A DNA stretch of 64,000 bases from Planctomycetia bacterium (GTDB taxonomy: Bacteria > Planctomycetota > Planctomycetia > Pirellulales > Thermoguttaceae). Position 1 is the stretch's first letter. Every line of letters starts with the position of its first letter. The stretch lies in contig JAUNBG010000007.1 of the NCBI GenBank assembly GCA_030527205.1, positions 1 to 64,000 on the forward strand. Reading direction: 5' to 3'. The position numbers and the translations under genes are program-made. A model generated the notes under the pieces. That model was given only the letters and a program-made list of their open reading frames with translations, ran no database searches and was not told the origin of the DNA. Shown piece by piece: positions 43,704 to 53,599 of this stretch.

Positions 43704-45974
43704 TTATTCGGTTTCGTTAGCCGGTTTTTTAAGCAAAATAGGAAGTTCGATAGCGAATCGAGCGCCTCCAAGCGGCGATTCAAAAATTTCGACTTTTCCT
43801 TTATGTTCATGAACGATTTTATTGGTTACAGCAAGACCTAAACCGGTTCCGCTGCTTTTGTTTTTCGATAAAAAAGGTCGAAACAAAACGTCTTTCAATT
43901 CGGGAGAAACGCCCGGCCCATTATCGTCGACAAAAATAGAAACGGTTGAAAATCGCGGATGATAAATAGTCTGAATTTCAACTCGCCCCCGTTCTAAGAT
44001 TTCCTCATTTTGGGATTTCTTTGATTCTTCTTCCGGAAAATTTGTGGCTTTTCGGACAAAGTCAGGATTTTGTAAACCAACAACATTCCGAGATTCCGTT
44101 GACATTCGAGAATTCTTTTGATTCTGAACTTTATTTGAATTTTGAGTCTCATTCCAAGCCGAAGGGTCATTCAAAAGGTTGGAATCATAACTCGGTTGAG
44201 TATTTGGGAAACGCATTGAATCAACGTTATGCCCATTCGTTATTTTATTCGATTTTAGTTCCGTAGGTCGTTTGATTTTTGATTCATATTCTTCATCAAA
44301 ACGTTCTCGAGCGGCGTCAATTGCATTTGTCACAAGATTGGTAACGGCTCGATGAATTTGTTCGGCATCAAAAAAGAAACGAGGAATATTGGGCTCAGGA
44401 AACCATTTCAAAATAATTTCCAGGTCCTGGCTTCTTCCAGTCATTAATTCGACAACGTCACTGACAACGTCATTAATATCAGCTTCGTCCCAGATTGGCA
44501 TTCGTTCTTTGCTGAACGTCAACATATCAAGAACGAGATCAGATATTTTGGTTTGATTTTTTTCGACGATTCCCCAACCTTTTCGAACGAGAACCTCGTC
44601 ATGTTCTTTTAAACCGAGATCAATGAAATAACTTCCGCCGCGAATCCCTTGAAGGATATTTTTAATATGATGCGATAAAACAGCAACAGTTTGACCAACC
44701 GCAGCCAAACGTTCTGCCTGAACCATTCCGAGATAATATTGAGTATCTTCAACAGCTAAAGCCGCCTGATGTCCAATCGCAACCATTAATTTCAAATGAT
44801 CCGCAGTCAATTTTCGATCATTTTTAATCATTTTGGGCGACGCTTGATCTCCTTGAAGATTTTCTGACGATTCCTTTTCATCAAGTTCTGATCTTTGAGG
44901 AGTCGATTGATCTAATGGAATATGATTGACCTTGTCGACGTCATTCGAAAAGGTTATTTCTTCATTTCCGGCAAAACCATTTTGTTGTTTTTCCTTTGAA
45001 GAATTGGCCAAATCTTCAGCTAAAACCTCTTGAGGAGTTCGCGAAGTATCAATATAAATAACGCCAACCAAGCCATAACGGCCTTGCATAGGAACGCAAA
45101 TAGCCTCTCGAATTCCCATTTGAAAAATGCTGGCCGTTGGTTCCCAACGTTGATCGGTTTGCGCATCGCTTGTCAAAACCCCTTCTTTTCGTCGAAGAAC
45201 ATAATCGAGAATCGTTTGACTGATCGAAAGTCGATCAATATTATCAAGTCGAGTTGTTGTTTGATCTTGATTTCGAGCTCGAGAAACTTTGGGGATCAAA
45301 CTGTTGTCTTCCAAATCATAAAGCATAATGCAGCCGCGATCAACTTGAACCCATTCGAAAATCAAATCCATAATTCGATGAAGCAATCGATCAATATCCA
45401 GCGTTTGACTGACAACCAGGGTTGTATGATACATCAAATTCAAATGGGCTTTCGCTTTGGCTAACCAGGCGGATTCCTGCGACTTTTCCGTTGCCGTTTG
45501 AAACAGGCGACGCCCTTCTTCCTGACTTAAAGAATGAACAATTCTTGCAAGTCCAGACCGATTTTTTTCCGTTTGAAAAACAACCGGAGCGGCGCCAGTT
45601 AAACCGCTTTCATTATTGTTCGAACAAGTATAGAGCAAAAGAGTTCGTCCAATTTGAATTTGATCGCCATTCTGAAGTTTTTGTTCCTGAATTCTATTTC
45701 CGTTGATAAACAATCCGTTTGAACTGTTTAAATCAATAAGCGTCCGAACATTTTCATCGCGATGAATTTCGGCATGTTTTCGCGAAATTTCTCCGTCATG
45801 AAGCTGTATTAAATTATTGGGATCCCGACCTATCGAAATAATGTCATGCAACAATTCAAAACGATAACCTTGATCTTTTCCCTGTATGACAAAAAGCGAT
45901 TCCACAGAACTATAATTTGTAAAAATGTTTTGATGTTTATAAAATGCAATAATTGAATGATCAATGATACTCAA
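43704..45974 (-). CDS. FHA-GAF sensor histidine kinase
   Basis: 756 residues, no membrane span. An FHA domain comes first (about 28-115: ISIGRDPNNLIQLHDGEISRKHAEI, SSNGLFING), which reads phosphothreonine signals. A GAF domain follows (about 185-310), then a Ser/Asn/Asp-rich stretch. The phosphoacceptor helix ERLAAVGQTVAVLSHHIKN places the histidine at about 435. The ATPase domain shows the N box NLVTNAIDAA (about 546), DDNGPGVS (about 683) and GTGLGLAV (about 709). About 105 residues of low-complexity sequence are inserted between the N box and the G1 box. This domain order is common in planctomycetes. No response regulator is adjacent; an RsbU-like phosphatase is encoded upstream on the same strand. 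Confidence 0.93.
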   Translation of the reverse strand: MSIIDHSIIAFYKHQNIFTNYSSVESLFVIQGKDQGYRFELLHDIISIGRDPNNLIQLHDGEISRKHAEIHRDENVRTLIDLNSSNGLFINGNRIQEQKLQNGDQIQIGRTLLLYTCSNNNESGLTGAAPVVFQTEKNRSGLARIVHSLSQEEGRRLFQTATEKSQESAWLAKAKAHLNLMYHTTLVVSQTLDIDRLLHRIMDLIFEWVQVDRGCIMLYDLEDNSLIPKVSRARNQDQTTTRLDNIDRLSISQTILDYVLRRKEGVLTSDAQTDQRWEPTASIFQMGIREAICVPMQGRYGLVGVIYIDTSRTPQEVLAEDLANSSKEKQQNGFAGNEEITFSNDVDKVNHIPLDQSTPQRSELDEKESSENLQGDQASPKMIKNDRKLTADHLKLMVAIGHQAALAVEDTQYYLGMVQAERLAAVGQTVAVLSHHIKNILQGIRGGSYFIDLGLKEHDEVLVRKGWGIVEKNQTKISDLVLDMLTFSKERMPIWDEADINDVVSDVVELMTGRSQDLEIILKWFPEPNIPRFFFDAEQIHRAVTNLVTNAIDAARERFDEEYESKIKRPTELKSNKITNGHNVDSMRFPNTQPSYDSNLLNDPSAWNETQNSNKVQNQKNSRMSTESRNVVGLQNPDFVRKATNFPEEESKKSQNEEILERGRVEIQTIYHPRFSTVSIFVDDNGPGVSPELKDVLFRPFLSKNKSSGTGLGLAVTNKIVHEHKGKVEIFESPLGGARFAIELPILLKKPANETE

Positions 45975-46172
45975 GCCCGAAAACTTTTATTTTTTGTTCG
46001 AAAACTTGAGTCATAAACATATTCATTGAATTCCGTCATCTGGTTTTGGGGATTGTTCAAATGCCAAACGCAACTTCATTCAAGAATCAAAACGGCGGAA
46101 TATCAACCCGGGCAAAATAACGGGTCTGCATAAAAGCAGAAGGACGCATTGAACAATAGAGATTATCGACTC

Positions 46173-46201
46173 TATAAATAGTATAATCTCAAAATTGTCA
46201 A
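46173..46201 (-). promoter_or_regulatory. Candidate sigma-70-type promoter for the sensor kinase
   Basis: On the minus strand TTGACA (46201-46196) and TTTATA (46178-46173) are 17 bases apart, about 200 bases before the kinase start. The gap 45975-46317 otherwise holds no gene. Confidence 0.5.
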
Positions 46202-46317
46202 AAGTCCATGAAAAAAATAAAATGGTTCAGCGAAGAATGGAATTCTTCAAATATTAAAGGATCGGTTCATTTCCTGAATGTTCTGCAAGTTTCCTTGAAA
46301 GTTTTAAAATAGATGAT

Positions 46318-48213
46318 TTATTCATTTCCTTTGTAATCAAAACCAAGCATTGTTATATCGTCTGATTGAACCGCGCCTTGCGTAAAACGATCGATATCTG
46401 TTTTTATCGAATCGAGAAGCTCTTGTAACGATATATTGTCCTCTGTTTTTTTATTCAGCAATAATTGAAGGCGTTCTTCGCCATATAGCTCCATTTTTGT
46501 ATTCAACGCCTCGGTTACGCCGTCGGTATAGAGATAAAGTCGATCCCCTTTTTCGAGTTTTATTTCGCTTTGTTGATATTTTGTTCCTTCCAGTCCAGCG
46601 AGAACAAACCCGCCTTTGGAATGAAACCATTCATATTGTCCGTTTGCTTTTTTCATTAAAGGCGGATTATGTCCGGCGCTGACTGTTTTAAAAATTCCGG
46701 AACTGATTTCAAGAATGCCGATAAATGCGGTTACGAACATTGTCGCGTCATTTTTTTCCGATAAAAAGCGATTCGTTTGCGTAAAAATTTCTGAAGGCTC
46801 GATTCCTGTAATGGCCAGATTTTTGATGAGCGTTTTCGAGGTCATCATAAAAAGGGCAGCAGGAATTCCTTTTCCGGAAACATCGGCGACGATAACAGCC
46901 AAATGATCGTCATCGACCAGAAAAAAATCATAAAAGTCGCCGCCAACCCATTTCGCTGTATGCATTGTTGCGTAAATATCAAATTCTTTCCGATCAGGAA
47001 ACGGCGGAAAAATGTTCGGCAACGAAGACAATTGAATAGCGCGGGCAAATTCAAGTTCTTTATCAATGCGAGCCGCCGCCTCAGTTATAAGCTGTTTTAA
47101 TGAGTCGACCATTTTGTTGATTCCTTCTGAAAGGAGTCGAAACTCATCATTTGTAAAAACAGCAACTGTTTCGGTCAAATTGCCCTCCGTTATTTTTTTT
47201 AACGAAAAATTGACCTTATAAATTCCATTAATGACAATTTTTTGAACCAATTCCGAAACAAGAATAAAAACGATCAAAAAAAGCAGAATATTATAAATGA
47301 TCAATTCCAAAGCGGAACTGTCGCGATAAATATACATTTCGCTTTCGGGAATTGAGCCGATAATTGTATAGTCGATCTGTTTTCCCTGATCTTTTATATT
47401 ATGTTTTTCGAAAAGGCATAATTTTTGCATTTCATCAATAGTTGCAAGAAATTGCCCTTCCGTTCCTTCAAGCCATTTTGGGTCAATTCCATACTCAATC
47501 AACGAAATATCAGCTTTGGAAGGATCTGGAATACTGACAATTTCATCGTTATGACAAATGAGGATTTTGCCATTATTACCGATTCGAAATCCGGATGCCA
47601 GGTTGCGAATGTCCGCCAACTTGATCGCTTCTTGCAGACGTTCCGGTTTATAACCGATTTGAACAATTCCAGGAGAGTCTTTTCGAGTTACTCCGGCATA
47701 TTGAAAGAGTTCCTGAACCGCTCCGCTTCGTTGAACATCTTGAACCAGTTCAAAATCCGGATCATTGATCGCTTTCATAAAAATGGCCGACTGCAATTGA
47801 GAACTCATATCATAATGATAATATTCCGAGCGTTTGGGATAACTTGCAACTAAAATGCCATTTTCGTCGGAAACATGTAACTCGTCAACGCAAAGTTCTT
47901 TTACTATTTCTGCTAATTGTTCTTCGCTCGTTATTATAGAGGGGTCCAATTCGATCATTTTGGCAAAAGCGCGAACTTTGGCCAAAGCGGTCGAAGCGAG
48001 ATTTTCTCGAATCGTCATCAAATCTTTTTGATTTTCGTTGAGCATTTTAATAACGTCGCCGATTTTATTGCGAATAAGTTGAGCCGCGTTGTTTTTCGCC
48101 TGTCTAGTTTGAAGACAAAAGGAAATACAAAATCCGGCACAAAAAACAACAGCAACAAAAACGAATAACCATTTTTGAAAAATTCTCCGCATAGAAGAAC
48201 CATTTGTTTTCAT
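46318..48213 (-). CDS. RsbU/SpoIIE-type PP2C phosphatase with extracytoplasmic sensor and HAMP domain
   Basis: About 631 residues from the ATG at 48213; an in-frame TTG at 48273 adds 20 residues. A transmembrane span (about 14-36) precedes a large external sensor region of Cache type (about 60-300), then a second span (about 307-330), a HAMP linker and the PP2C phosphatase: MHTAKWVGGDFYDFFLVDDDHLAVIVADVSGKGIPAALFM, TVSAGHNPPL and GDRLYLYTDGVTEALN. RsbU-type enzymes dephosphorylate anti-sigma antagonist proteins and so activate stress sigma factors. The antagonist and sigma factor are not in view. Confidence 0.92.
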   Translation of the reverse strand: MKTNGSSMRRIFQKWLFVFVAVVFCAGFCISFCLQTRQAKNNAAQLIRNKIGDVIKMLNENQKDLMTIRENLASTALAKVRAFAKMIELDPSIITSEEQLAEIVKELCVDELHVSDENGILVASYPKRSEYYHYDMSSQLQSAIFMKAINDPDFELVQDVQRSGAVQELFQYAGVTRKDSPGIVQIGYKPERLQEAIKLADIRNLASGFRIGNNGKILICHNDEIVSIPDPSKADISLIEYGIDPKWLEGTEGQFLATIDEMQKLCLFEKHNIKDQGKQIDYTIIGSIPESEMYIYRDSSALELIIYNILLFLIVFILVSELVQKIVINGIYKVNFSLKKITEGNLTETVAVFTNDEFRLLSEGINKMVDSLKQLITEAAARIDKELEFARAIQLSSLPNIFPPFPDRKEFDIYATMHTAKWVGGDFYDFFLVDDDHLAVIVADVSGKGIPAALFMMTSKTLIKNLAITGIEPSEIFTQTNRFLSEKNDATMFVTAFIGILEISSGIFKTVSAGHNPPLMKKANGQYEWFHSKGGFVLAGLEGTKYQQSEIKLEKGDRLYLYTDGVTEALNTKMELYGEERLQLLLNKKTEDNISLQELLDSIKTDIDRFTQGAVQSDDITMLGFDYKGNE

Positions 48214-49233
48214 AAGAGGGCGAATGTAATATTGGTTAAGGAATGTTGATATCGAAGACGAAATGAGCGACAACTTTCGCCCTCAATAATCAGCCTGTTC
48301 CTGGAGGGAGCTTGCGACGCGAAAGATTCCGGGTTGAATGGTTTGAGCATCAATTCATCGGGCGTCTTAAAAAGTCGATGAGTTGTTGCTATCCAAAATA
48401 GATTCGGGAACCATCTTTTATCGATTTTACAGAATTCTCGATAAAAATCAACAAAAAGAACAACAAAAACGAAAAACTTCAATAATTAATTTTGACATTT
48501 GATCGAATCAGCCATTCGTTGTTCGCAGATTTGTCATTGAATCAAGAGAAAAAAGAATAATCGTTTACATAATAGCGAAAAGAGCGAAAATGTTATCATT
48601 TTTCGATTTAGAACTTCGAAAATATTCTCAATATAACGATCGTTTTGCTTTTAACCAAAAATCGTCTTATTGCCCGTTTTGGGGGGTTGTTTTATTGAAT
48701 CAAGCGAACTGAAAATTTGTTATGAAACCGCGTTTCCAAGTTGAAATTCTCTTGAAAAAGCCTCTGATTGTTTTTTCTTCATTTGATGATATGATTAAAG
48801 ATATTGAAAAAGCTTTTATCGAAACCAGTTTGGGCGATCTTCTTCGCTTTCGGCTTTTCTTGATCTCGTTTTGAGCTTGCGAATAGAACAATCCGTTTTT
48901 AATCGTCTTGAATTTCAAAAGTTTCTTTTTATGGCGATTGAAAACTTTTTATTTCAGCAAACCAGGCAAAGAAAAGTCCGTCATTTGTTAATACCGATTA
49001 ATTGCCTCAAGTTTTCTCAACATTTTTCTTCACGAAAAAGAGTTGGAAGTCCAATTATTCCGAATTTAATCTTGAAAACGTTTAATCTTTTGTGGGCAAA
49101 AAATAAAAATTGGACAAATTAAAAGCGAAACAGATTGAAAACGCCGAGAAAAAACAGGGAAAACGAACTGTTTCAAAACGGAATTGCACAAAATTTGATT
49201 TGATCATTTCTTAATGAATTTTATGGAAAAATT
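48214..49233. other. Gene-poor stretch of about 1 kb
   Basis: No confident gene. Two very short plus-strand frames follow each other: 48590-48712 (40 codons) and 48722-48874 (50 codons, MKPRFQVEILLKKPLIVFSS...), and a third overlaps at about 48871-49122. None has a clear ribosome site or recognisable similarity. They could be remnants of a decayed gene. No tRNA or repeat was recognised. Confidence 0.35.
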
Positions 49234-50406
49234 ATGAATCATTCGTCGCCGGAATTTATTTATTTAATTCAATTATTGATTTCAGTTGTTCGCGGGGAAA
49301 CGCCGCCTCAAAATGCGGAAATGTCGCGAAGCCCGTTGCTGTTTCGACTGGCTCAAAATCATAATGTTGCCAATATTCTTTATGACGCGCTCATAAAGTT
49401 GCCCGACCCGCCGTCGGAAAAAATCTTGAAACGTTATGCCAATGAAAAAGATCGCGCGATTTATATGGAAACAATGCGTCAAATTGAACTGGAAAAAGTC
49501 TTTGAGCGTTTTGAATCGGAACGAATCGAATATCTCCCATTGAAGGGTTATGTCATGAGAACGTTATATCCTTCTGTTACAATGCGAACGATGTCAGACG
49601 TCGATATTCTCATCAAGCCGACTTCCCTTAAAGCCGCTTCGGCAATTTTGTTAGACGAAGGTTATCAACTTCAAAAATCCTGGATTAATGAAGATACTTT
49701 TACGAAAAATCATATTTCCATTGATCTTCATAATGAAATTTGGCAGAAAGAACAATATTATTTCCCCTTTTTTAAGGGAATATGGGATCACTCCAATCCT
49801 CAAAATGAAAATTCGTTTCATTATTTAATGAGTTGGGAATATTTTTATCTTTTTATGACGAGCCATTTGACTTATCATTATATTTGTCACGGAATTTCCA
49901 TTCGTTATTTATTAGACGTTTGGGTTTTTATTCAAAAGCAAGGAACAACGTTGAACTGGGATTTCGTTCAACAACAGCTTGAAGAAATGAAGATTCGTTC
50001 TTTTGTCGACAAAATCGAACGGTTGACTGATATTTGGTTTGAACAGAAACCGGGCGACGAACTTTCTGATGAGATGACCGATTACATTTTAGCCAGAGGA
50101 ACGCCGGAAATGGACAATTTCATTGCCGCAAATAAGTTATTAATTAATCAGAATACTTTTTCCGGGAAAGAACGCAATCGATTTCATTATATTTTGTCGC
50201 GTTTATTTTTGCCTGTTTCCTCTTTCAGTGATCGTTATCCTATTTTGAAAAAATATCCGTTTCTCATTGTCGGTTTTTGGATTACTCGTTGGATTCGCCA
50301 GATTTCCATTGCTTTTTGTTTAAAAGCCATTAAAGGACTTTGGTCCGTTGATAAAAGAACAATATCCAAAATGAGACAATTTCATAAAAAAACAGGGCTC
50401 AAATAG
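49234..50406 (+). CDS. Nucleotidyltransferase-like protein (NTP_transf_5 type)
   Basis: 390 residues. The core LPLKGYVMRTLYPSVTMRTMSDVDILIK contains the G(x)n DxD pattern of the nucleotidyltransferase fold, and HISIDLHNEIW supplies the third acidic residue. This family is found next to polysaccharide and secondary-metabolite clusters; its reaction is generally uncharacterised. Here it is isolated from the glycosyltransferases. The C-terminus has a hydrophobic segment and a basic tail. Confidence 0.75.
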   Translation: MNHSSPEFIYLIQLLISVVRGETPPQNAEMSRSPLLFRLAQNHNVANILYDALIKLPDPPSEKILKRYANEKDRAIYMETMRQIELEKVFERFESERIEYLPLKGYVMRTLYPSVTMRTMSDVDILIKPTSLKAASAILLDEGYQLQKSWINEDTFTKNHISIDLHNEIWQKEQYYFPFFKGIWDHSNPQNENSFHYLMSWEYFYLFMTSHLTYHYICHGISIRYLLDVWVFIQKQGTTLNWDFVQQQLEEMKIRSFVDKIERLTDIWFEQKPGDELSDEMTDYILARGTPEMDNFIAANKLLINQNTFSGKERNRFHYILSRLFLPVSSFSDRYPILKKYPFLIVGFWITRWIRQISIAFCLKAIKGLWSVDKRTISKMRQFHKKTGLK

Positions 50407-50499
50407 CTTTCCTGTTTTTGATCGATGAAAATGGAAGGCGTTAACAACGTTCGCAAAAGAGAAATTCCGTAACGGGGATACCGAAAACAATCGGCGCAA

Positions 50500-50566
50500 A
50501 AAAAGGCCTTGATCTTCGTTAACTCGTCCGACGTTGCCGGGCTTATGATAACGAAGATCAAAGCTT
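50500..50566 (-). terminator. Terminator for the Gfo/Idh/MocA oxidoreductase
   Basis: TTGATCTTCGTTA (50509-50521) and TAACGAAGATCAA (50549-50561) form a perfect 13-bp stem with a 27-base loop. On the minus strand the stem is followed by GGCCTTTTTTT. It lies between two convergent genes, 41 bases beyond the oxidoreductase stop. Confidence 0.6.
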
Positions 50567-50601
50567 TCAAAAGCGAATTAGATTGCGTATTAAGTTTGGA
50601 G

Positions 50602-51963
50602 TTATTCTAAATCCCAACCCTTTCGACAGGCTTGACGTAAATATTGATCCGCCTCAGGACAATTTGAAACTGACGCTGTTGTCGAGTCATATTCAAATTT
50701 CTGACCGCAACGATAAGACGCCAGCGCCAGCAAGACGGTTTCGGACAATTTTCCTGAATAATCAAAATTGCAACTCGTTTTCCCGCCCTTTCGGATTGCA
50801 GACAACCATTCGGAATGATGACCCGGCGATTCGGGAATTTTCTCTTGAGGGGCTTCAAAATTAATAAACTTCTCCTTCGGAAGAAGAAAATGTTCCGCAT
50901 AATTAACATAAAGAGCGCCGGTTTCGCCAATGAAAAGAATTCCATAATTTTTATTTTCGAGCCCATATTTCTTCAGCATTGGAGGCCGCATTTTGCCGTC
51001 ATACCAAGTCAATGACAAAGGCCCGTCTTTCGTTTCGAAAAGAAAACGACTCGTCAGATCAATTCCAGCAAAATCGGAATCCGGCTGAAACGGAGAAATT
51101 GTTTCGATCGTTCGGGGATAATCAAGTTCCAACCCCCAAAAGGCGAGATCAATCAAATGGCAGGCCATATCGCCCATTCCGCCGCTTCCGAAATCCCAGA
51201 ATGAGCGCCAATTGCCGCTCAACCAACAAGCTTCTGGAACATCAATATCGTTCCGAAGCGCGTCATAAGATTCCGCGCTTCCTGATAAATAACAGGGTTG
51301 ATAAGGACGTTTTGCGGCAGGGCCAAGCCATAAATCCCAATGCAATCCAGCCGGAATTTCAACCGTTCCGCGAGGCGCCGGCTTGCCTCCCCAAACAACG
51401 GCAACCCAGACTTGAACGTCCTGGACTTTGCCGATTGCTCCCGATCGAAGAATTTCAACGGCGCGACGATAATTTGAACTCGCATGAACTTGAGTTCCCA
51501 TTTGCGTAACAAGATTCTTTTCCGCCGCCTGTTTTTGCATTTGACGAATCTGCCAAACGTCATGAGCCAACGGTTTTTCGCAATAACAATGAATTCCTTT
51601 TCTCATTGCAGCACACGCAATGGCGGCATGAGTATGATCCGGCGTCGTTATGACGATTCCGTCAAGTTTATGCCCCAACTCATCAATCATTTCCCGCCAA
51701 TCAACATAACGTTTCGCGCTCGGCCTTTTTGAGCAGACGGGATCAAGAATTCGTTCATCAATATCGCAAAATGCAATTTGATTTTCGTTTGATGTTTCAG
51801 CCAGATGATATTCGCCCATCATGCCGCCAACGCCAACAAGACCAATATTGAGTTTTTCGGAAACATTTTTTGACTGAGCCAACAAGGGAACAGGAAAATG
51901 TCCGAGAACTCCTGCGCCAAGGGTCATTGTTGCCGTTTTTTTCAAAAAGGTTCGTCTTTTCAT
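50602..51963 (-). CDS. Tat-exported Gfo/Idh/MocA-family oxidoreductase
   Basis: About 453 residues from the ATG at 51963 (MKRRTFLKKTATMTLGAGVL), a twin-arginine signal, so it is folded with its cofactor before export. The Rossmann domain begins LNIGLVGVGGMMGEYH. CEKPLAHDVWQIRQM carries the catalytic-loop lysine of the family. The C-terminal domain shows LHWDLWLGPA, GSGGMGDMACHLIDLAFWGLELDYP, as in planctomycete members that often act on sugars. Substrate unknown. Planctomycete genomes typically hold dozens of such genes. The longer frame to 52029 would bury the signal and is not chosen. Confidence 0.9.
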   Translation of the reverse strand: MKRRTFLKKTATMTLGAGVLGHFPVPLLAQSKNVSEKLNIGLVGVGGMMGEYHLAETSNENQIAFCDIDERILDPVCSKRPSAKRYVDWREMIDELGHKLDGIVITTPDHTHAAIACAAMRKGIHCYCEKPLAHDVWQIRQMQKQAAEKNLVTQMGTQVHASSNYRRAVEILRSGAIGKVQDVQVWVAVVWGGKPAPRGTVEIPAGLHWDLWLGPAAKRPYQPCYLSGSAESYDALRNDIDVPEACWLSGNWRSFWDFGSGGMGDMACHLIDLAFWGLELDYPRTIETISPFQPDSDFAGIDLTSRFLFETKDGPLSLTWYDGKMRPPMLKKYGLENKNYGILFIGETGALYVNYAEHFLLPKEKFINFEAPQEKIPESPGHHSEWLSAIRKGGKTSCNFDYSGKLSETVLLALASYRCGQKFEYDSTTASVSNCPEADQYLRQACRKGWDLE

Positions 51964-52212
51964 TATAGGTTCTCTTGCTTTCTGGATTTGAAGTTTCTGT
52001 TTCTTGAATATTCTTTTTGACGCCTCCAAAAACCTGCAATGAATGCGGATTCTTGTTGAATTTTTCGGAAAAAATCGATATTTTTTTCGAGTTGAAACAA
52101 GAATTGAGTTTTCAGAACTTCATAACAATAATATACAGAGACAAATTATCGATTACAAGTTTGAAAAGAAAATAATTTGAAGTTGAAAATGTTTTTTGAA
52201 ATAAAATATCCA

Positions 52213-52242
52213 TTGACAGACTTCTCGCAAAATTGTTATAAT
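52213..52242 (+). promoter_or_regulatory. Consensus sigma-70-type promoter
   Basis: TTGACA (52213-52218) and TATAAT (52237-52242), both perfect consensus, are 18 bases apart. It reads toward the lipoprotein gene at 52563, implying a leader of about 310 bases, or a separate small RNA. Confidence 0.7.
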
Positions 52243-52254
52243 CGACAAATTTTA

Positions 52255-52356
52255 AAAACAAGCTTTCATTCAACCTTTTTTTTCTGTAAAAAATCGATGA
52301 TTGGATGAAATTTCTATTCCTTCTTTAGAAAAAATCTTGTTTTTTTTGTTTTTTTA
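52255..52356 (+). ncRNA. Candidate structured leader or small RNA
   Basis: Directly after the promoter, AAAAACAAG near 52256 can pair with CTTGTTTTT near 52337. Inside it, TTTCATTCAACC pairs imperfectly with GATTGGATGAAA. A T-rich run follows the outer stem, as in an intrinsic terminator. This nested arrangement is suggestive only; no known RNA family is recognised. Confidence 0.35.
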
Positions 52357-52562
52357 AGAAAAGAAAACGTTTTATTTGAATTAATCTTTTTTTTTAACTT
52401 ATTTTGTCCGATAAGAACTTTATCAAGAAAAATCGATACAATCTGTTAAGTCGTTAAATTTATCGCAATTTAAAATTAATGTGTTTGAAATTGAATTCAT
52501 TTAACGGTTATCGATTGAATTTTGTTTGATAAAGACAAACTTAAGATATTCAAGGGGAAAAA

Positions 52563-53537
52563 ATGAAATCGAATCATTATAGATCAGGGATATTAATTGT
52601 TGTTCTGATAACGCTTATTTCAACGGGTTGCAAATCGGGTTGGAGGTTGTCAAATCCTTTTGCACACAAACCCAAACCAGCCATTGACTCTCCTGCGGAT
52701 TTTGATGATTTCGAATTAACGCCGCCTCCGGAACAATATACGGAAGGTTTTACGAATCATGAAGAGTCAAAAGCGAAGTCAAGCGATACATCGTTAGTCC
52801 AAAAGGGAGAATATGAATCCTTTCCTTCTTCTGAGGCATTAAAAACTGCCGACGTTACCCAAGTCGCCATGAATACTCCGACGGACAATTTGTCGCCAAT
52901 CTCTTCCAATTCGAACAATATGCTTCCGAATCAAAATTCCATTCAACAGAATTTGGCGATGAATCAGGGACTGAACGTTCCGCTGCAGAATAATAATTCA
53001 AACAATTTCAATCAGTTTAATTCGAATAACAATCAGAATATGCCGTTTAATGGAATGGATTCTGTTCCGCAATATGATCAATCCTTTTCAAATAATAACC
53101 AAATGAATAATATCCCTTATAATTCCGGAAATTTGAATAACCAATTTCCAAACAATCAATTTCCGACAAGTTCTTATTTAGATAATTCAGCTCCTAACAA
53201 TTTTAACAATTATCAGAATAATCAATTGAATTCTGCCAATCAGTTTGATTTTAATAATCAGCAGCCGATTCCGAACAATAATAATTGGGATCAATCCGGG
53301 CAGCCGCTTTCAAACAATCAATACAATTTAAATGATTCTGCCAACCAGGGAATGAATTATAACAATAACAATAATAACAACAATAATAATCAGTCGAACT
53401 TTAATCAGAATAACAATTCAGTGCCGACCAATTATTCTAACAACACAAATATGAATAATGACTTCAGCAATCAATATAACAGTTATAACAATACAAATTC
53501 AAATGGATTTACTCCCGGCAGCATTGGCGGTTATTGA
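52563..53537 (+). CDS. Asparagine-rich lipoprotein
   Basis: 324 residues. A signal peptide with lipobox LISTGC (Cys at about 23) predicts lipid anchoring. From about residue 110 on the protein is dominated by Asn with Gln, Ser, Pro and aromatic residues, including a run of about ten Asn near residue 270. Such prion-like or intrinsically disordered sequence is unusual for bacteria. The first 100 residues are acidic/proline-containing and unrecognised. GGGG precedes the ATG closely. It has a strong promoter upstream and a strong terminator downstream, so it is probably a single-gene, well-expressed unit. Function unknown. Confidence 0.7.
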   Translation: MKSNHYRSGILIVVLITLISTGCKSGWRLSNPFAHKPKPAIDSPADFDDFELTPPPEQYTEGFTNHEESKAKSSDTSLVQKGEYESFPSSEALKTADVTQVAMNTPTDNLSPISSNSNNMLPNQNSIQQNLAMNQGLNVPLQNNNSNNFNQFNSNNNQNMPFNGMDSVPQYDQSFSNNNQMNNIPYNSGNLNNQFPNNQFPTSSYLDNSAPNNFNNYQNNQLNSANQFDFNNQQPIPNNNNWDQSGQPLSNNQYNLNDSANQGMNYNNNNNNNNNNQSNFNQNNNSVPTNYSNNTNMNNDFSNQYNSYNNTNSNGFTPGSIGGY

Positions 53538-53599
53538 TTGTTTTCGGGTTAAAACCAAATTAATCATTGGAATCGCAAATTCGATTATGACCAACAGAT

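Larger units (their letters stand above)
51964..52562. other. Very AT-rich intergenic region with a strong promoter and long leader
   Basis: Separates the divergent oxidoreductase and lipoprotein genes. It contains the promoter and structured leader listed separately. The rest is poly-T/poly-A rich; no gene is seen. Confidence 0.5.

Noticed and set aside
48590-49122. Three short consecutive frames
   Set aside because: No ribosome sites or recognisable similarity; noted only as possible remnants.
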